Shown here one piece after another: positions 1-8,671 of a stretch of DNA of 64,000 bases. A model generated the notes under the pieces. That model had not been told where the DNA came from. It did not search any database and saw nothing but the letters and a program-made list of their open reading frames with translations. Made by a program: the position numbers and the translations under genes. Source of the stretch: Myxococcales bacterium (lineage in GTDB: Bacteria > Myxococcota_A > Polyangia > Polyangiales > Houyiibacteriaceae); the NCBI GenBank assembly GCA_024640845.1, contig JAHEEE010000008.1:1-64000 (forward strand), given 5' to 3'. The first letter of the stretch is position 1. Every line of letters begins with the position of its first letter.

Positions 1-1
1 C

Positions 2-355
2 CTCGAGATGTACAACAACATCATTTTGAACATCAACTACAGTCACATGGGCTCGAGTCAAAACCCGGCCGAGCACAAGCTCGACTACAATCTGTTTGGG
101 ATGATCAACAGCGGAGAGTACTCGGCGAACAGCCACGACCTCGTGGGTGACCCTCAGTTCAGCGGGATCCCGATGAGTGGGAACGCCGCGGACCACAAGG
201 GCAGCAACCTCACGCTCGAGGATTTCGTCCCCAACGCGAGCGGTGCAATCGATACCGGTACGACGCCAAGCGGTATTTCCGCGCGCGACGTAAAGGGCCG
301 AATCCGGCCCGAGGGCAATGCCTGGGACCGCGGGCCCTTTGAGACCTCGCGCTAG
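2..355 (+). CDS. Right-handed beta-helix repeat protein, C-terminal fragment (5' end outside window)
   Basis: Only the last ~117 codons are present; the frame is open to the left edge, so the start is outside. The visible end has the tail usual for secreted parallel beta-helix (pectate-lyase-like) proteins: an Asn-rich coil (NNIILNINYS), then GAIDTG, then a D-x-G-R-x-R-P motif and a WDRGPFE ending. The beta-helix protein at 8668-10068 has an equivalent tail (AVDAG, then R-x-Y-D-I-G-A-Y-E), so two such proteins flank the polysaccharide genes. A role in binding or cleaving extracellular polysaccharide is inferred from fold and context; no catalytic residues can be judged from the fragment. It ends without a PEP/VPEID-CTERM-like tail, so it is not an obvious exosortase substrate. 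Confidence 0.7.
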   Translation, partial: LEMYNNIILNINYSHMGSSQNPAEHKLDYNLFGMINSGEYSANSHDLVGDPQFSGIPMSGNAADHKGSNLTLEDFVPNASGAIDTGTTPSGISARDVKGRIRPEGNAWDRGPFETSR

Positions 356-420
356 CCTGGCTTGGCTGTGAGCCGCTCGGTTCGTGTTCTAACTGGGGGT
401 AGTCCGAGTCGATCATTCGC

Positions 421-2049
421 TCACCAGAAGTTCCACTGGTCGAAAATCAATACGTATGCCGCAAGCAACCCATTGGTGACCGCGTGCGCAATGATGGCGT
501 CGCTAATCTGACCGCGCCGGTACTGGGCGCCCGCGTACAGCATCCCCGCGAAGATTCCAGCCAGCCAACGGCCGTGAAGCGCACCGAAGGCAATCGAGGA
601 AACGAGGAACGAGAGGAGCGTAAAACGCTGCGGAGATACGGCGGTGAAGTCGGAATCGATCAGTCGCCGCAGCAGGTAGCCGCGAAACGCAAGCTCTTCA
701 GAGATCGGAACGACCACGACCGATCCGAGCACCCTTGCAACGAGCCAGGCTGCCGCGGCGACCTTCGACATCTTGCCGAGAGTCTCCGGAATCAAGTCCA
801 CCGTTGCGGGATCGGGACTCGGCTCCAGCGCGACCCACAATACAAAGACCGCGAGCCCTAGCGCGATCGGCGTCCATGACCACGACCACCTGAGCTCCCT
901 GTAGTAGCGGCGGAACAACCACAATGGGATCAGTGGGGTGATCACGCGCAATGGATAGAGATAGTCGAAGTCCGCAGTGAACAAGGACGTCATGAGTGCG
1001 GCGCCGATGAGAAACAGGAGGGGAAGCAGGTATGCGCCCTCCGGGGTCATGAAGGTCTTGTTACCGCTCTCTCGGTCTCGGGCGAACCACCTCGAGCGTC
1101 GGCTGAGGGCGACAAGCCCGAGCGTGACCGCACAGAACAGGAGCCATCCTGCGGCCGAGTGAAAACCACCCTCGGCGACTTCCGGGGAGATCCAAGTCCC
1201 GACCGCGATCAACGCGGCGATTCGAAACCCGTTGGCAACCCAAATCGAGATCATGCCGATGGGGAGCAGAACCAGGGCATTCGGGAAGCGAAGCGACTTG
1301 CGGAACACGTACAGGTAAAAGCCCAGCATCACCGTGATCAGCCCAATGCCTTCATAACCTGAACATTGCCGATCGATGAAGACCGTGTACGAGGGGGTGC
1401 CGACGAACAGCTCTTCCGGACTGCCGACGACATCGTGGCCTGTGAGGGACAACAAGAAACCAACGACTTCGAGGGTCAGCCGGCTCATCGGCCGCCACAA
1501 TACTGAGGTCGCATATCCAGCGAGCAGCGCGACGATGCCGACGACCGTTCCGGTCAGGAGTGCCCTGGCTAGAGGCCTTCGAAGCGGACGGATCGCAGCT
1601 CGTGGAATCACGGCGGCTGCCAGTAAGAGCACGGAGACGACTGCCGACCCGAGCCAAAGGGCGATCCAGAGCCACGGATGATCGGAGCCGAGATTGGCGT
1701 TGAACACGAAGACGGTGACGGCCAATGACAACGCGTAGGTCGCCGCATGACCGGCCAGATACGGCCACATCTGTCGGGGCTCGCGAAATGCCGAGGACAT
1801 TTCCCTCTTCTCCGCGAGCGATAGGTTGCCGCCGATGAGAAAGGCCGCCGTCACGACCACGATGATCAGCGACATCGATTCTCCGACCCATCTGAAGGCA
1901 TCCGTATCCTTGGCAATCGGGAGTCGGTCGGAGTCGAAAACGAAGAGAGCTAGGACGTATTCGGCGATCAGAAGGCCTAGGGCGAGCAGCAATCGGCCGG
2001 TCGGCAGGCGTTCTGACGTACCCGTCGTTTGATCGGTGCCCGCCGTCAT
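421..2049 (-). CDS. xrtE: Exosortase E / CPBP-family protease fusion (VPEID-CTERM system type)
   Basis: A polytopic inner-membrane protein of 542 residues with two catalytic modules. The N-terminal exosortase part carries the expected triad: Cys229 in DRQCSGYEG, Arg276 in NGFRIA and His297 in GGFHSAAGW. The C-terminal part is a CPBP (Abi/CAAX-like) intramembrane metalloprotease with EE at 451-452 followed by FRGYLLRR, His492 in LHGRW and His522 in IIAHAVTNG. This two-part layout matches the exosortase E/protease family, which is expected to cut and re-anchor proteins with a VPEID-CTERM tail. The ATG overlaps the stop of the upstream PssE-like gene by 4 bp (ATGA), so it is last in the rfbF-pssD-pssE-xrtE operon. 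No protein with a matching C-terminal sorting tail is encoded in the window. Confidence 0.88.
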   Translation of the reverse strand: MTAGTDQTTGTSERLPTGRLLLALGLLIAEYVLALFVFDSDRLPIAKDTDAFRWVGESMSLIIVVVTAAFLIGGNLSLAEKREMSSAFREPRQMWPYLAGHAATYALSLAVTVFVFNANLGSDHPWLWIALWLGSAVVSVLLLAAAVIPRAAIRPLRRPLARALLTGTVVGIVALLAGYATSVLWRPMSRLTLEVVGFLLSLTGHDVVGSPEELFVGTPSYTVFIDRQCSGYEGIGLITVMLGFYLYVFRKSLRFPNALVLLPIGMISIWVANGFRIAALIAVGTWISPEVAEGGFHSAAGWLLFCAVTLGLVALSRRSRWFARDRESGNKTFMTPEGAYLLPLLFLIGAALMTSLFTADFDYLYPLRVITPLIPLWLFRRYYRELRWSWSWTPIALGLAVFVLWVALEPSPDPATVDLIPETLGKMSKVAAAAWLVARVLGSVVVVPISEELAFRGYLLRRLIDSDFTAVSPQRFTLLSFLVSSIAFGALHGRWLAGIFAGMLYAGAQYRRGQISDAIIAHAVTNGLLAAYVLIFDQWNFW

Positions 2050-2528
2050 CGGGTTTCGTCGATGGCGCGGCTTAGGAAATGGAGCAGTCGGGTGTACTCC
2101 TCGGTACGCCTTTGGGTTGGAGTCTTCATCTCGGTCAGCCGGTCGAGCAGAGCGGCGAGCTCCGCTTCATTTGCAGCCACGGCGACGCCGAGACCTTTAT
2201 CCAGTTGGTTCACCGTCGCCCATTGGTGATCATTGCGGTGCTCCCGAAGGTGAGCGCGCCGGGGCATGACTACGATGGGCTTTTGCAGCTCGAGTGCCGT
2301 CAGGATCGAGCCCATGCCGGCATGTGCGATGATCACGTCTGCCTCCCGGGCTTTGGCTTGGAACTCCGCGGGTGTCAGGAAGTACTTCCACTGGATGTGC
2401 TGCGGTGGGCTCGAGGAGTTTCCGATCTGCGCGAATACGTCCTCCCGTTGCTTTTCCCGTGCCCATTCGTCTACCGTATGAACGAGGCGATCGAACGGAA
2501 GCTGTCCTCCTACGGTCACGAGAATCAC
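2046..2528 (-). CDS. PssE/Alg13-like glycosyltransferase subunit
   Basis: About 160 residues resembling the C-terminal (nucleotide-sugar-binding) half of GT28/GT1-type glycosyltransferases, as in Alg13, PssE and Cps14G. It begins VILVTVGGQLPFDRLV and contains the HAGMGSI donor-site loop followed by PIVVMPRR. I chose the GTG at 2528 because family members start at the first beta strand and because this GTG overlaps the stop of the upstream PssD-like gene by 4 bp (GTGA); an ATG at 2579 would add 17 unlikely residues inside that gene. It should pair with the membrane-anchored PssD/Alg14-like protein to form one glycosyltransferase at the inner membrane, adding a sugar to a lipid-linked EPS repeat unit. 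The sugar transferred cannot be told from sequence. Confidence 0.85.
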   Translation of the reverse strand: MILVTVGGQLPFDRLVHTVDEWAREKQREDVFAQIGNSSSPPQHIQWKYFLTPAEFQAKAREADVIIAHAGMGSILTALELQKPIVVMPRRAHLREHRNDHQWATVNQLDKGLGVAVAANEAELAALLDRLTEMKTPTQRRTEEYTRLLHFLSRAIDETR

Positions 2529-2986
2529 AGTATCGAACCGTGATGTAAGGGGCCTGTCACTTGGGCAAGATGCGGCCACTGCGTGAGGACAATGTCCGCG
2601 AACCTTAGGGCGATTCGTCCGGACAAAGACATCTTCTCGGCGTTCGCGATGCTATCGACCCAGATGGTCTTGGCGCCCACCAGTCGTCCGAACACGATGC
2701 CGAAAAGCCCTGGCGCGGCTCCCGTGGAGATCACCACCTTGGGACGCGTCCTCATGACTCGGACGAGCATCTCGCTTGCCGACCAAAGCAAGCGGAGCGG
2801 TTTGCTTCGGTTGGCGTCGGTTACGACATAGAGTTCGCTGCCCGGCACGTCGGCCGCGTACGCAGGGTTGGTCGTCACGTAGGTTGTGATCTGCCCCTCG
2901 AACGCGGGTCGCAGTTGCATGAGCTGCTGCCAGTGGCCCCCGCCGGAAGCGACTGCCAAAACCCTCTTTTGCTCGACTCCATGCAT
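2525..2986 (-). CDS. PssD/Alg14-like glycosyltransferase subunit
   Basis: A 153-residue Alg14/PssD-family protein. The N-terminal strand and glycine loop (VLAVASGGGHWQQLMQL) is the family signature. An STGAAPG segment and a conserved hydrophobic stretch (LFGIVFGRLVGAKTIWVDS) follow. In characterised pairs, Alg14/PssD anchors and activates Alg13/PssE, and the two together form a split GT-B enzyme. The stop overlaps the GTG of the PssE-like gene by 4 bp, consistent with 1:1 synthesis. It lies 24 bp after rfbF in the same leftward operon, so a role in exopolysaccharide or O-antigen repeat-unit assembly is likely. Confidence 0.85.
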   Translation of the reverse strand: MHGVEQKRVLAVASGGGHWQQLMQLRPAFEGQITTYVTTNPAYAADVPGSELYVVTDANRSKPLRLLWSASEMLVRVMRTRPKVVISTGAAPGLFGIVFGRLVGAKTIWVDSIANAEKMSLSGRIALRFADIVLTQWPHLAQVTGPLHHGSIL

Positions 2987-3010
2987 CTCCGCGCCCGACA
3001 GAGAAGGGGC

Positions 3011-3787
3011 TTAGCCCGATTTCCAGATCCGCCAAGGTGGCGATCCGGAGTCCCAGAGCTCTTCCAGCCGCTTCTTATCTCGCAGTGTATCCATACACTG
3101 CCAGAACGACGTGTGCCGGTAGGCCATCAGCTGCCCATCGCGGGCCAGGCCAGACATTGGCTCGAGCTCCCACTGGGTTTCGTCTCCGTCGATGTAGTCG
3201 AAAATCTGTGGCTCGAGCACGAAGAAGGCCCCGTTGATCCAGCCTTCCTGGGTTTGGGGCTTCTCCGAGAACTCGACGACTCGGTCGCCGTCGAACTCGA
3301 TGTGCCCGAATCGTGCCGCAGGTCGGACAGCGGTCACAGTCGCAAGCTTCCCATGGGAGCGGTGAAACTCGACGAGCTTGGGTATATCGACGTCCGCGAC
3401 GCCATCGCCCCAGGTTAGCAGAAAGGTCTCGTTGCCCAAGTAGGGCTGGAGCCGCTTGATGCGACCGCCGGTCGCCGTATCGGCGCCGGTTTCAATCAGG
3501 TCGATCTTCCAGTTGGTGGCCTCGGCGCCGTGACGCTCAACTTCCGAGGTCCCCAAATTCACGCTGAGGCTGCCCTGGAGCGAGCAGAAGTCGACGAAGT
3601 ATTTCTTGATGTACTCACCCCGATAGCCGAGTGCGACCGCGAACTCGTCGAAGCCGTAGTGGCTATAAAGCTTCATGATGTGCCACAGGATCGGCATTCC
3701 GCCGATTTCGACCATCGGCTTTGGCTTCACTACCGTTTCTTCCGCCAGCCTAGTACCGACGCCGCCCGCCAAGATCGCCACCTTCAT
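3011..3787 (-). CDS. rfbF: Glucose-1-phosphate cytidylyltransferase
   Basis: A 258-residue nucleotidyltransferase making CDP-glucose from CTP and glucose-1-phosphate. The N-terminal signature is GGVGTRL followed by KPKPMVEIGG; MPILWHIMKLYSHYG and the LTWGDGVADVD metal/sugar-binding segment are typical of RfbF rather than of RmlA or GalU. Length matches the family (~257). It is the first gene of the leftward operon. CDP-glucose is normally the precursor of CDP-3,6-dideoxy- or branched-chain hexoses; no canonical CDP-glucose 4,6-dehydratase (rfbG) is present here, but the divergent operon supplies an SDR enzyme and three sugar-C-methyltransferase-like proteins that could act on the product. Confidence 0.93.
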   Translation of the reverse strand: MKVAILAGGVGTRLAEETVVKPKPMVEIGGMPILWHIMKLYSHYGFDEFAVALGYRGEYIKKYFVDFCSLQGSLSVNLGTSEVERHGAEATNWKIDLIETGADTATGGRIKRLQPYLGNETFLLTWGDGVADVDIPKLVEFHRSHGKLATVTAVRPAARFGHIEFDGDRVVEFSEKPQTQEGWINGAFFVLEPQIFDYIDGDETQWELEPMSGLARDGQLMAYRHTSFWQCMDTLRDKKRLEELWDSGSPPWRIWKSG

Positions 3788-4059
3788 ACGCGCACCAACT
3801 TCCTCTCCTGATGACCGTATCGGCCCCGAAGGGTCCAGGGCGTCAAATGCCCCACCGACAGCGTAGCGGGGCTCTCGGATAAATCAAAACGCGGCGCCCA
3901 CGAAAATAATGCCGAGTTGTTCGCCATCTCACCGCCTGAAGATGGCAGACGGCCCGCTCCTCTGGCACGTTGTTGAAAACCCCCCACACTCTACCCCAAA
4001 CTGTTGTCCTCGGTTGGGACCACGCCCTTCTGAGAACGCTTACGAGGAGCGATCGTGCA
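3788..4059. promoter_or_regulatory. Divergent intergenic region of the polysaccharide cluster
   Basis: About 270 bp between the divergent rfbF and epimerase genes, which must hold promoters for both operons. It is visibly more AT-rich in places (for example around 3880-3912 and 3970-4010) than the surrounding genes. An AGGAG Shine-Dalgarno (4045-4049) precedes the ATG at 4060. I do not see a convincing sigma-70 or sigma-54 promoter; a TGGCAC at 3963 lacks a correctly spaced GC element. No small ORF with good start signals was found. Confidence 0.4.
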
Positions 4060-5091
4060 ATGCGAGTTCTACTAACTGGTCACAAAGGCTATATCGGCAC
4101 CGTTCTAACGCCCATGCTGTTGGATGCGGGGCATGAAGTGCATGGCCTCGACTCCGACATCTTCTCACGCTGTACGTTCGGCGACGACCCCTTGCAGATA
4201 CCGGAAACGATCAAGGATATCCGCGACATCACGATCGAAGACGTCCAGGGGTTCGATGCGGTTCTTCATCTTGCCGGTCTGTCGAACGACCCGCTCGGTG
4301 ATCTAAACGCCGACTTGACCTACGAGATCAACCATCGAGCCTCGGTCCGGCTGGCCGCGCTCGCCAAAGAAGCTGGAGTGAAGCGCTATATCTTCTCTTC
4401 TTCGTGCAGTAACTACGGAGCAGGTGGCGACGACCTTCTGAACGAAGAGGGCGACCTGAACCCCGTGACGCCGTATGGCAAGTCGAAAGTGATGGTCGAG
4501 CAAGACGTGTCGAAGCTTGCTGACAACACGTTCTGCCCGCTCTATCTTCGCAACGCGACCGCCTACGGTGTTTCGCCGCGCCTCCGCTTCGATCTCGTGC
4601 TCAACAACCTCGTCGCGTGGGCATACACGACCGGTCAGGTACGCTTGAAGAGCGATGGGACGCCCTGGCGCCCAATCGTTCACATCGAAGACATCTCTCG
4701 AGCGTTCCTCGCGACGCTCCACGCACCAGCGGAGAAAGTCCACAATCGCGCTTTCAATGTCGGGGTGCCTGGCGAGAACTTCCGAATCCGCGAAATAGCC
4801 GAGATCGTGGGCGAAACGGTTCCTGACAGCGAGGTTACCTTCGCGCCTGACGCCTCGCCTGACAAACGCAACTATCGCGTCGACTGCACGTTCATTCAAC
4901 GGCAGGTCCCCGAGTATCAGCCGCAATGGAACGTGCGCAAAGGCGCGCAAGAGCTTTATGAGGCATACAAGGCGACGGGACTCACGCTCGAGGAGTTCGA
5001 AGGAAAGCGCTATAAGCGCATCGATCACGTACGGATGCTCATCGCGGACGGGATCATCGACGACTCATTGCGTCACATCAACAGGGACTAA
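4060..5091 (+). CDS. Extended SDR NAD-dependent epimerase/dehydratase
   Basis: A 343-residue nucleotide-sugar SDR. The cofactor loop GHKGYIG is at the extreme N-terminus. The catalytic Ser lies in FSSSCSNYG and the Tyr/Lys pair in TPYGKSK; the RPIVHIEDI substrate-domain motif is typical of extended SDRs. I chose the ATG at 4060 because an AGGAG lies 10 bp upstream and the Rossmann fold begins at once; an ATG at 3970 would add 30 residues with no fold. It starts the rightward operon and ends with TAA directly followed by the ATG of the next gene (TAAATG). Context (CDP-glucose synthesis plus C-methyltransferases) suggests epimerisation, dehydration or reduction of a branched NDP-sugar; the exact substrate is not determinable. 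Confidence 0.85.
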   Translation: MRVLLTGHKGYIGTVLTPMLLDAGHEVHGLDSDIFSRCTFGDDPLQIPETIKDIRDITIEDVQGFDAVLHLAGLSNDPLGDLNADLTYEINHRASVRLAALAKEAGVKRYIFSSSCSNYGAGGDDLLNEEGDLNPVTPYGKSKVMVEQDVSKLADNTFCPLYLRNATAYGVSPRLRFDLVLNNLVAWAYTTGQVRLKSDGTPWRPIVHIEDISRAFLATLHAPAEKVHNRAFNVGVPGENFRIREIAEIVGETVPDSEVTFAPDASPDKRNYRVDCTFIQRQVPEYQPQWNVRKGAQELYEAYKATGLTLEEFEGKRYKRIDHVRMLIADGIIDDSLRHINRD

Positions 5092-6357
5092 ATGCCGGAA
5101 CCAACTCGTAAGACGGAGCGCGCTCCCGGATTCACGATCGAGGGCTGCCGATCCTGCGGATCTTCGAAACTGACCTCGTTCCTGAATCTGGGCACTACGC
5201 CACTCGCGGATCGGCTCATGACCGAGGAGCAGCTGGACGAGGTCGAGCTCGTGGCCCCCCTCGACGTGGTCTTGTGCGAGGACTGCAGTCTCGTGCAGAT
5301 CACAGAAACGGTCGCACCGGAGGTTCTCTTCTGTCAGAACTATCCTTACTTCTCGTCGGTTTCGAAGGCCCTCATGGCGCACTTCGGCGACAGCGCGAAG
5401 CACCTCTTGGACACTCGCGACCTAGGGTCCGAGAGCCTGGTCATCGAAGCGGCGAGCAACGACGGGTACCTTCTCAAGCACTTCGTAGCCGCAGGCGTTC
5501 CCGTGCTCGGAATCGATCCGGCGGACGGCCCGGCCAAGAAGGCTGAAGAAGCCGGCGTGCCGACGATGAATACCTTCTTCACGAAGGAGCTCGCTCAAAG
5601 GCTTTATGACGAAGGCAAACGAGCAGACGTGTTTTTGGCGAACAACGTTCTCGCGCACGTCGCCGACCTCAATGGCTTCACGGCAGGTGTCGCTCGGCTG
5701 CTGAAAGACGACGGCGTGGCCGTCATCGAGTGTCCATATCTGCTCGATCTCATCGAGCACTGTGAGTTCGACACGATCTACCACCAGCACCTTTGCTATT
5801 TCTCGATCACGGCTTTGGTCAATCTGTTCCGACGGCATGGGCTGTCCCTGAACGAGGTCGTTCGCACCTCCATTCATGGAGGCTCGCTGCGACTCTTCAT
5901 CGAGAAGAAGGCGAATGTCGGTGAGTCCGTTACCTCGCTTCTCGACAAGGAAGCCGAGCTCGGTGTCGATGGTCTCGCCTACTACGAAACGTTCGCGTCG
6001 CGGGTAGAGCGTCTGAAAAAGGACCTCATCGCCGTGCTCGAGAGGTTCAAGTCCGAGGGGAAGACGATCTACGGATATGGTGCAGCAGCCAAAGGCTGTA
6101 CGCTTCTCTCGTATTGCGGCGTGGGCTCGCAATATCTCGACTGCATTCTGGACCTGAGCCCGATGAAACAAGGTCTTTATTTCACCGGAAATCGACTGAA
6201 GATCGAGCCGCCCGACAAGCTCCTCGAGGACCATCCGGACGCCGTGCTGGTCATCGCGTGGAACTTCGCGCAGGAGATCATGAAGCAACAGCAGGCTTAT
6301 CGAGACCAAGGGGGCACCTTCATCATTCCGGTGCCGGAGGTGAGGGTTGTCGAATGA
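5092..6357 (+). CDS. Sugar C-methyltransferase-like protein (zinc ribbon + SAM fold + C-terminal domain), copy 1
   Basis: A 421-residue class I SAM methyltransferase with the three-part layout of NDP-hexose 3-C-methyltransferases (TylC3/TcaB9 type). The N-terminal zinc-binding ribbon has a Cys pair in CRSCGSSK and a second in LCEDCSLVQ. The SAM-binding loop is in IEAASNDGYLLKHF, and a C-terminal Rossmann-like domain carries GYGAAAKGCTLLSY. A YHQHLCYFS segment matches the active-site His/Tyr region of the family. The start directly abuts the previous stop. Likely action is on a 4-keto-NDP-sugar for surface polysaccharide; the product is inferred. This copy is the most canonical of the three tandem paralogs. 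Confidence 0.85.
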   Translation: MPEPTRKTERAPGFTIEGCRSCGSSKLTSFLNLGTTPLADRLMTEEQLDEVELVAPLDVVLCEDCSLVQITETVAPEVLFCQNYPYFSSVSKALMAHFGDSAKHLLDTRDLGSESLVIEAASNDGYLLKHFVAAGVPVLGIDPADGPAKKAEEAGVPTMNTFFTKELAQRLYDEGKRADVFLANNVLAHVADLNGFTAGVARLLKDDGVAVIECPYLLDLIEHCEFDTIYHQHLCYFSITALVNLFRRHGLSLNEVVRTSIHGGSLRLFIEKKANVGESVTSLLDKEAELGVDGLAYYETFASRVERLKKDLIAVLERFKSEGKTIYGYGAAAKGCTLLSYCGVGSQYLDCILDLSPMKQGLYFTGNRLKIEPPDKLLEDHPDAVLVIAWNFAQEIMKQQQAYRDQGGTFIIPVPEVRVVE

Positions 6358-7541
6358 ACGAGAAAAGCACCTGCACTAGTTGCGGCTCTGCCGACCTGCG
6401 GGTGTTTCACCGCGCCGAGGGGGTGCCGGTGAACAGTTGTCTGTCCCTAGAAACCCGCGAGGAGGCCCTTGGGTTTCCGAGGGGAGACATCGCGCTTGCT
6501 TTTTGTCGGGACTGCGGCTTCATCTTCAATGCCGCATTCGATGAGTCCCTTCTCGAGTACTCGGAGCGCTACGATCCGACCCAAGCGTTTTCTGGCACCT
6601 TCAACCGGTGGCACTTGAAACTCGCTGAAACCCTCGTCGAACGGTACGGGCTCCGGGGCAAGCGCATCGTCGAAATCGGCTGCGGCAAGGGTGAGTTTCT
6701 CACAATGCTTTGCGAGCTAGGCGCAAACTCCGGGATTGGCTTTGATCCTGCTGTCGATCCCGAGCGTACGCGGGTGCCTGAACAGGGCGAGGCGGTATTC
6801 GTCCAAGATTTCTACTCCGAGAAATATGCCGACAGGAAGGGCGATTTCGTGTGTTGCAAGATGACGCTCGAGCACATCGCGCCCACCGCCGATTTCGTTG
6901 CAACCGTGCGACGCGCTGTCGGCGACGACCCAAATACCGTCGTGTTCTTTCAAGTGCCGGACGTTCTCCGAATCCTCGAGGAGCGCGCCTTTTGGGACAT
7001 CTACTACGAGCACTGCAATTACTTCAGCGCCGGCTCGCTTGCGCGTTTGTTTCGGCAGTCGGGGTTTTCGGTTCAGGCCGTTGGTCGCGATTACGACGAC
7101 CAGTATCTGATGATCGATTGCCGGCCAGCCGAAGCTGCCGCAACCACCGACGCCCTTGCCGAAGAGAAAGACATGCCCGAGCTTCGCCGACTCGTCGAGG
7201 AGTTCTCGAGCTTGCTCCCTCGGGCGCTCGAGGACTGGAGGTCCAAGATTCGTGACTTTCGAAGCGCGGGCAAACGGGTCGTCATATGGGGGGCCGGCTC
7301 GAAAGGCGTATCCTTCTTGACGACGCTTGGACTTGGTGAGAATGAGGTGGAGTTCGCCGTGGACATCAATCCGCACAGGCACGGACAGTTCATGGCTACG
7401 ACCGGTCAGGAGATCATTGGCCCGGACCGACTCACGAGAGACAACCCGGATGTCGTGATCATCATGAACCCGATCTACAAGCAAGAGATCCAGGCTGATC
7501 TCCGCAAGTTGGGTCTCGAGGCCGAAGTTCTCACTACATGA
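6354..7541 (+). CDS. Sugar C-methyltransferase-like protein, copy 2
   Basis: A 395-residue paralog of the preceding protein. Zinc-ribbon cysteines are in TCTSCGSAD and FCRDCGFIFN. The SAM motif is IVEIGCGKGEFL, a KMTLEHI segment follows, then YYEHCNYFSAGSL, and the C-terminal domain has VIWGAGSKG. The ATG at 6354 overlaps the upstream stop (ATGA) and begins right at the zinc ribbon, so the longer in-frame extension from 6114 is not used. The next gene overlaps its own stop by 4 bp. The ribbon and linker resemble copy 3 more than copy 1, so copies 2 and 3 look like a recent tandem duplication. It could methylate a sugar carbon, or the C-terminal domain could act on another group. Confidence 0.82.
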   Translation: MNEKSTCTSCGSADLRVFHRAEGVPVNSCLSLETREEALGFPRGDIALAFCRDCGFIFNAAFDESLLEYSERYDPTQAFSGTFNRWHLKLAETLVERYGLRGKRIVEIGCGKGEFLTMLCELGANSGIGFDPAVDPERTRVPEQGEAVFVQDFYSEKYADRKGDFVCCKMTLEHIAPTADFVATVRRAVGDDPNTVVFFQVPDVLRILEERAFWDIYYEHCNYFSAGSLARLFRQSGFSVQAVGRDYDDQYLMIDCRPAEAAATTDALAEEKDMPELRRLVEEFSSLLPRALEDWRSKIRDFRSAGKRVVIWGAGSKGVSFLTTLGLGENEVEFAVDINPHRHGQFMATTGQEIIGPDRLTRDNPDVVIIMNPIYKQEIQADLRKLGLEAEVLTT

Positions 7542-8671
7542 GCTGCCCCGTTTGCAAATCGGCTGACGTTCTCGACCTTGTCGACGTTGGCGACATGCCT
7601 ATCTTGTGCAACGAGCTCTGCCCGACCGAGGAGGTTGCGCGTGAGGTTCCGCTAGGCGCCATTCAGCTCTGCTTTTGTCGAAACTGCGGTCACGTCTTCA
7701 ACGGAGTCTTCGACGGAAGCAAGGTGGAGTACAGCCCGGACTACGAGAACTCGCTTCACTGCTCGGGCATGTTCCAGAGGTACGCCGACGACCTCGCGAC
7801 GCATCTGGTCGAGCGTTACGATCTTCGCAACAAGCGCGTGATAGAAGTTGGCTGTGGTCAGGGCGATTTTCTCAGCAGCCTTTGTGCGGCGGGCGACAAC
7901 ACCGGATTTGGCTTCGACCCGAGCTACCAGGGCGGGAACGACGATCCGCGCCTGACAATTCGCCCGCTAAGCTTCTCCGAGGTCGAAGGAAAGCTCGTGG
8001 GCGACCTCGTATGTTGTCGCCACGTACTGGAGCACATCGATGAGCCGACCAAGTTTCTTCGGGCGCTCGCGAGCAAGCTCGAGTCGGGAACGGCGGTGGT
8101 GTTCGAAGTCCCCAACGTGCTCTTCACGCTTCGGGACGGGGGCATCTGGGATATCATCTACGAACATTGCGGCTACTTCAGCCCAAGCTCGCTCCGCCAT
8201 GCTTTCCAGCTCGCGGGACTCGAAGTCCACGAGCTGGAGGAGAGCTTCAACGGCCAGTTCCTCGTCGTTCATGCGAAGGTGTCGGACACGGTCTTGACCG
8301 CGGCCTCGGAGGACGCGAGTCTCGAAGAGCTGGCCGCGAGCTTTGCCGACACCTATCGCGACAAGGTCAGCCAATGGCGGAAGGAACTTGGCGATGCACA
8401 CGCAGAGGGAGCCAGGGTGGTGGCCTGGGGTGCCGGTTCCAAAGGCAATACGTTCCTCAATCTCGTCGGCAAGGGCGTATCCGCGATAGTGGATATCAAC
8501 CCGAAGAAGCGCGGCAAGTTCGTAGCAGGGACCGGTCAGCCCATCGTAGCGCCCGAGCACCTAGTGGAGTATCCTCCCGCATTGGTGGTGATCATGAACC
8601 CGGCGTACGAAACCGAGATCGCAGCATCCCTCCGCAAGCTCGGGCTCGAGCCTCGTCTGCTCGTCGCATGA
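7538..8671 (+). CDS. Sugar C-methyltransferase-like protein, copy 3
   Basis: A 377-residue paralog with zinc-ribbon cysteines in CPVCKSAD and FCRNCGHVFN. SAM motif VIEVGCGQGDFL is followed by CCRHVLEHI, IIYEHCGYFSPSSL and a C-terminal VVAWGAGSKGN. It is clearly closer to copy 2 (same FCR[DN]CG..FN..FD ribbon, same ERYDLR/ERYGLR helix and GFGFDP/GIGFDP loop). The ATG overlaps the preceding stop by 4 bp and its TGA overlaps the ATG of the secreted beta-helix gene. Three successive members of one methyltransferase family imply that several positions, or several sugars, of one polysaccharide are modified; direct evidence for substrate is lacking. Confidence 0.82.
   Translation: MSCPVCKSADVLDLVDVGDMPILCNELCPTEEVAREVPLGAIQLCFCRNCGHVFNGVFDGSKVEYSPDYENSLHCSGMFQRYADDLATHLVERYDLRNKRVIEVGCGQGDFLSSLCAAGDNTGFGFDPSYQGGNDDPRLTIRPLSFSEVEGKLVGDLVCCRHVLEHIDEPTKFLRALASKLESGTAVVFEVPNVLFTLRDGGIWDIIYEHCGYFSPSSLRHAFQLAGLEVHELEESFNGQFLVVHAKVSDTVLTAASEDASLEELAASFADTYRDKVSQWRKELGDAHAEGARVVAWGAGSKGNTFLNLVGKGVSAIVDINPKKRGKFVAGTGQPIVAPEHLVEYPPALVVIMNPAYETEIAASLRKLGLEPRLLVA

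Noticed and set aside
3961-3980. TGGCAC followed by GTTGTTGAAA as a sigma-54 promoter before the epimerase
   Set aside because: The -12 GC is missing and the TTG is displaced by one base, unlike the acsA promoter.
6114-6353. Longer N-terminus for methyltransferase copy 2
   Set aside because: It overlaps copy 1 by ~240 bp, is Arg/Pro-rich and lies before the zinc ribbon; the ATGA overlap at 6354 is the natural start.
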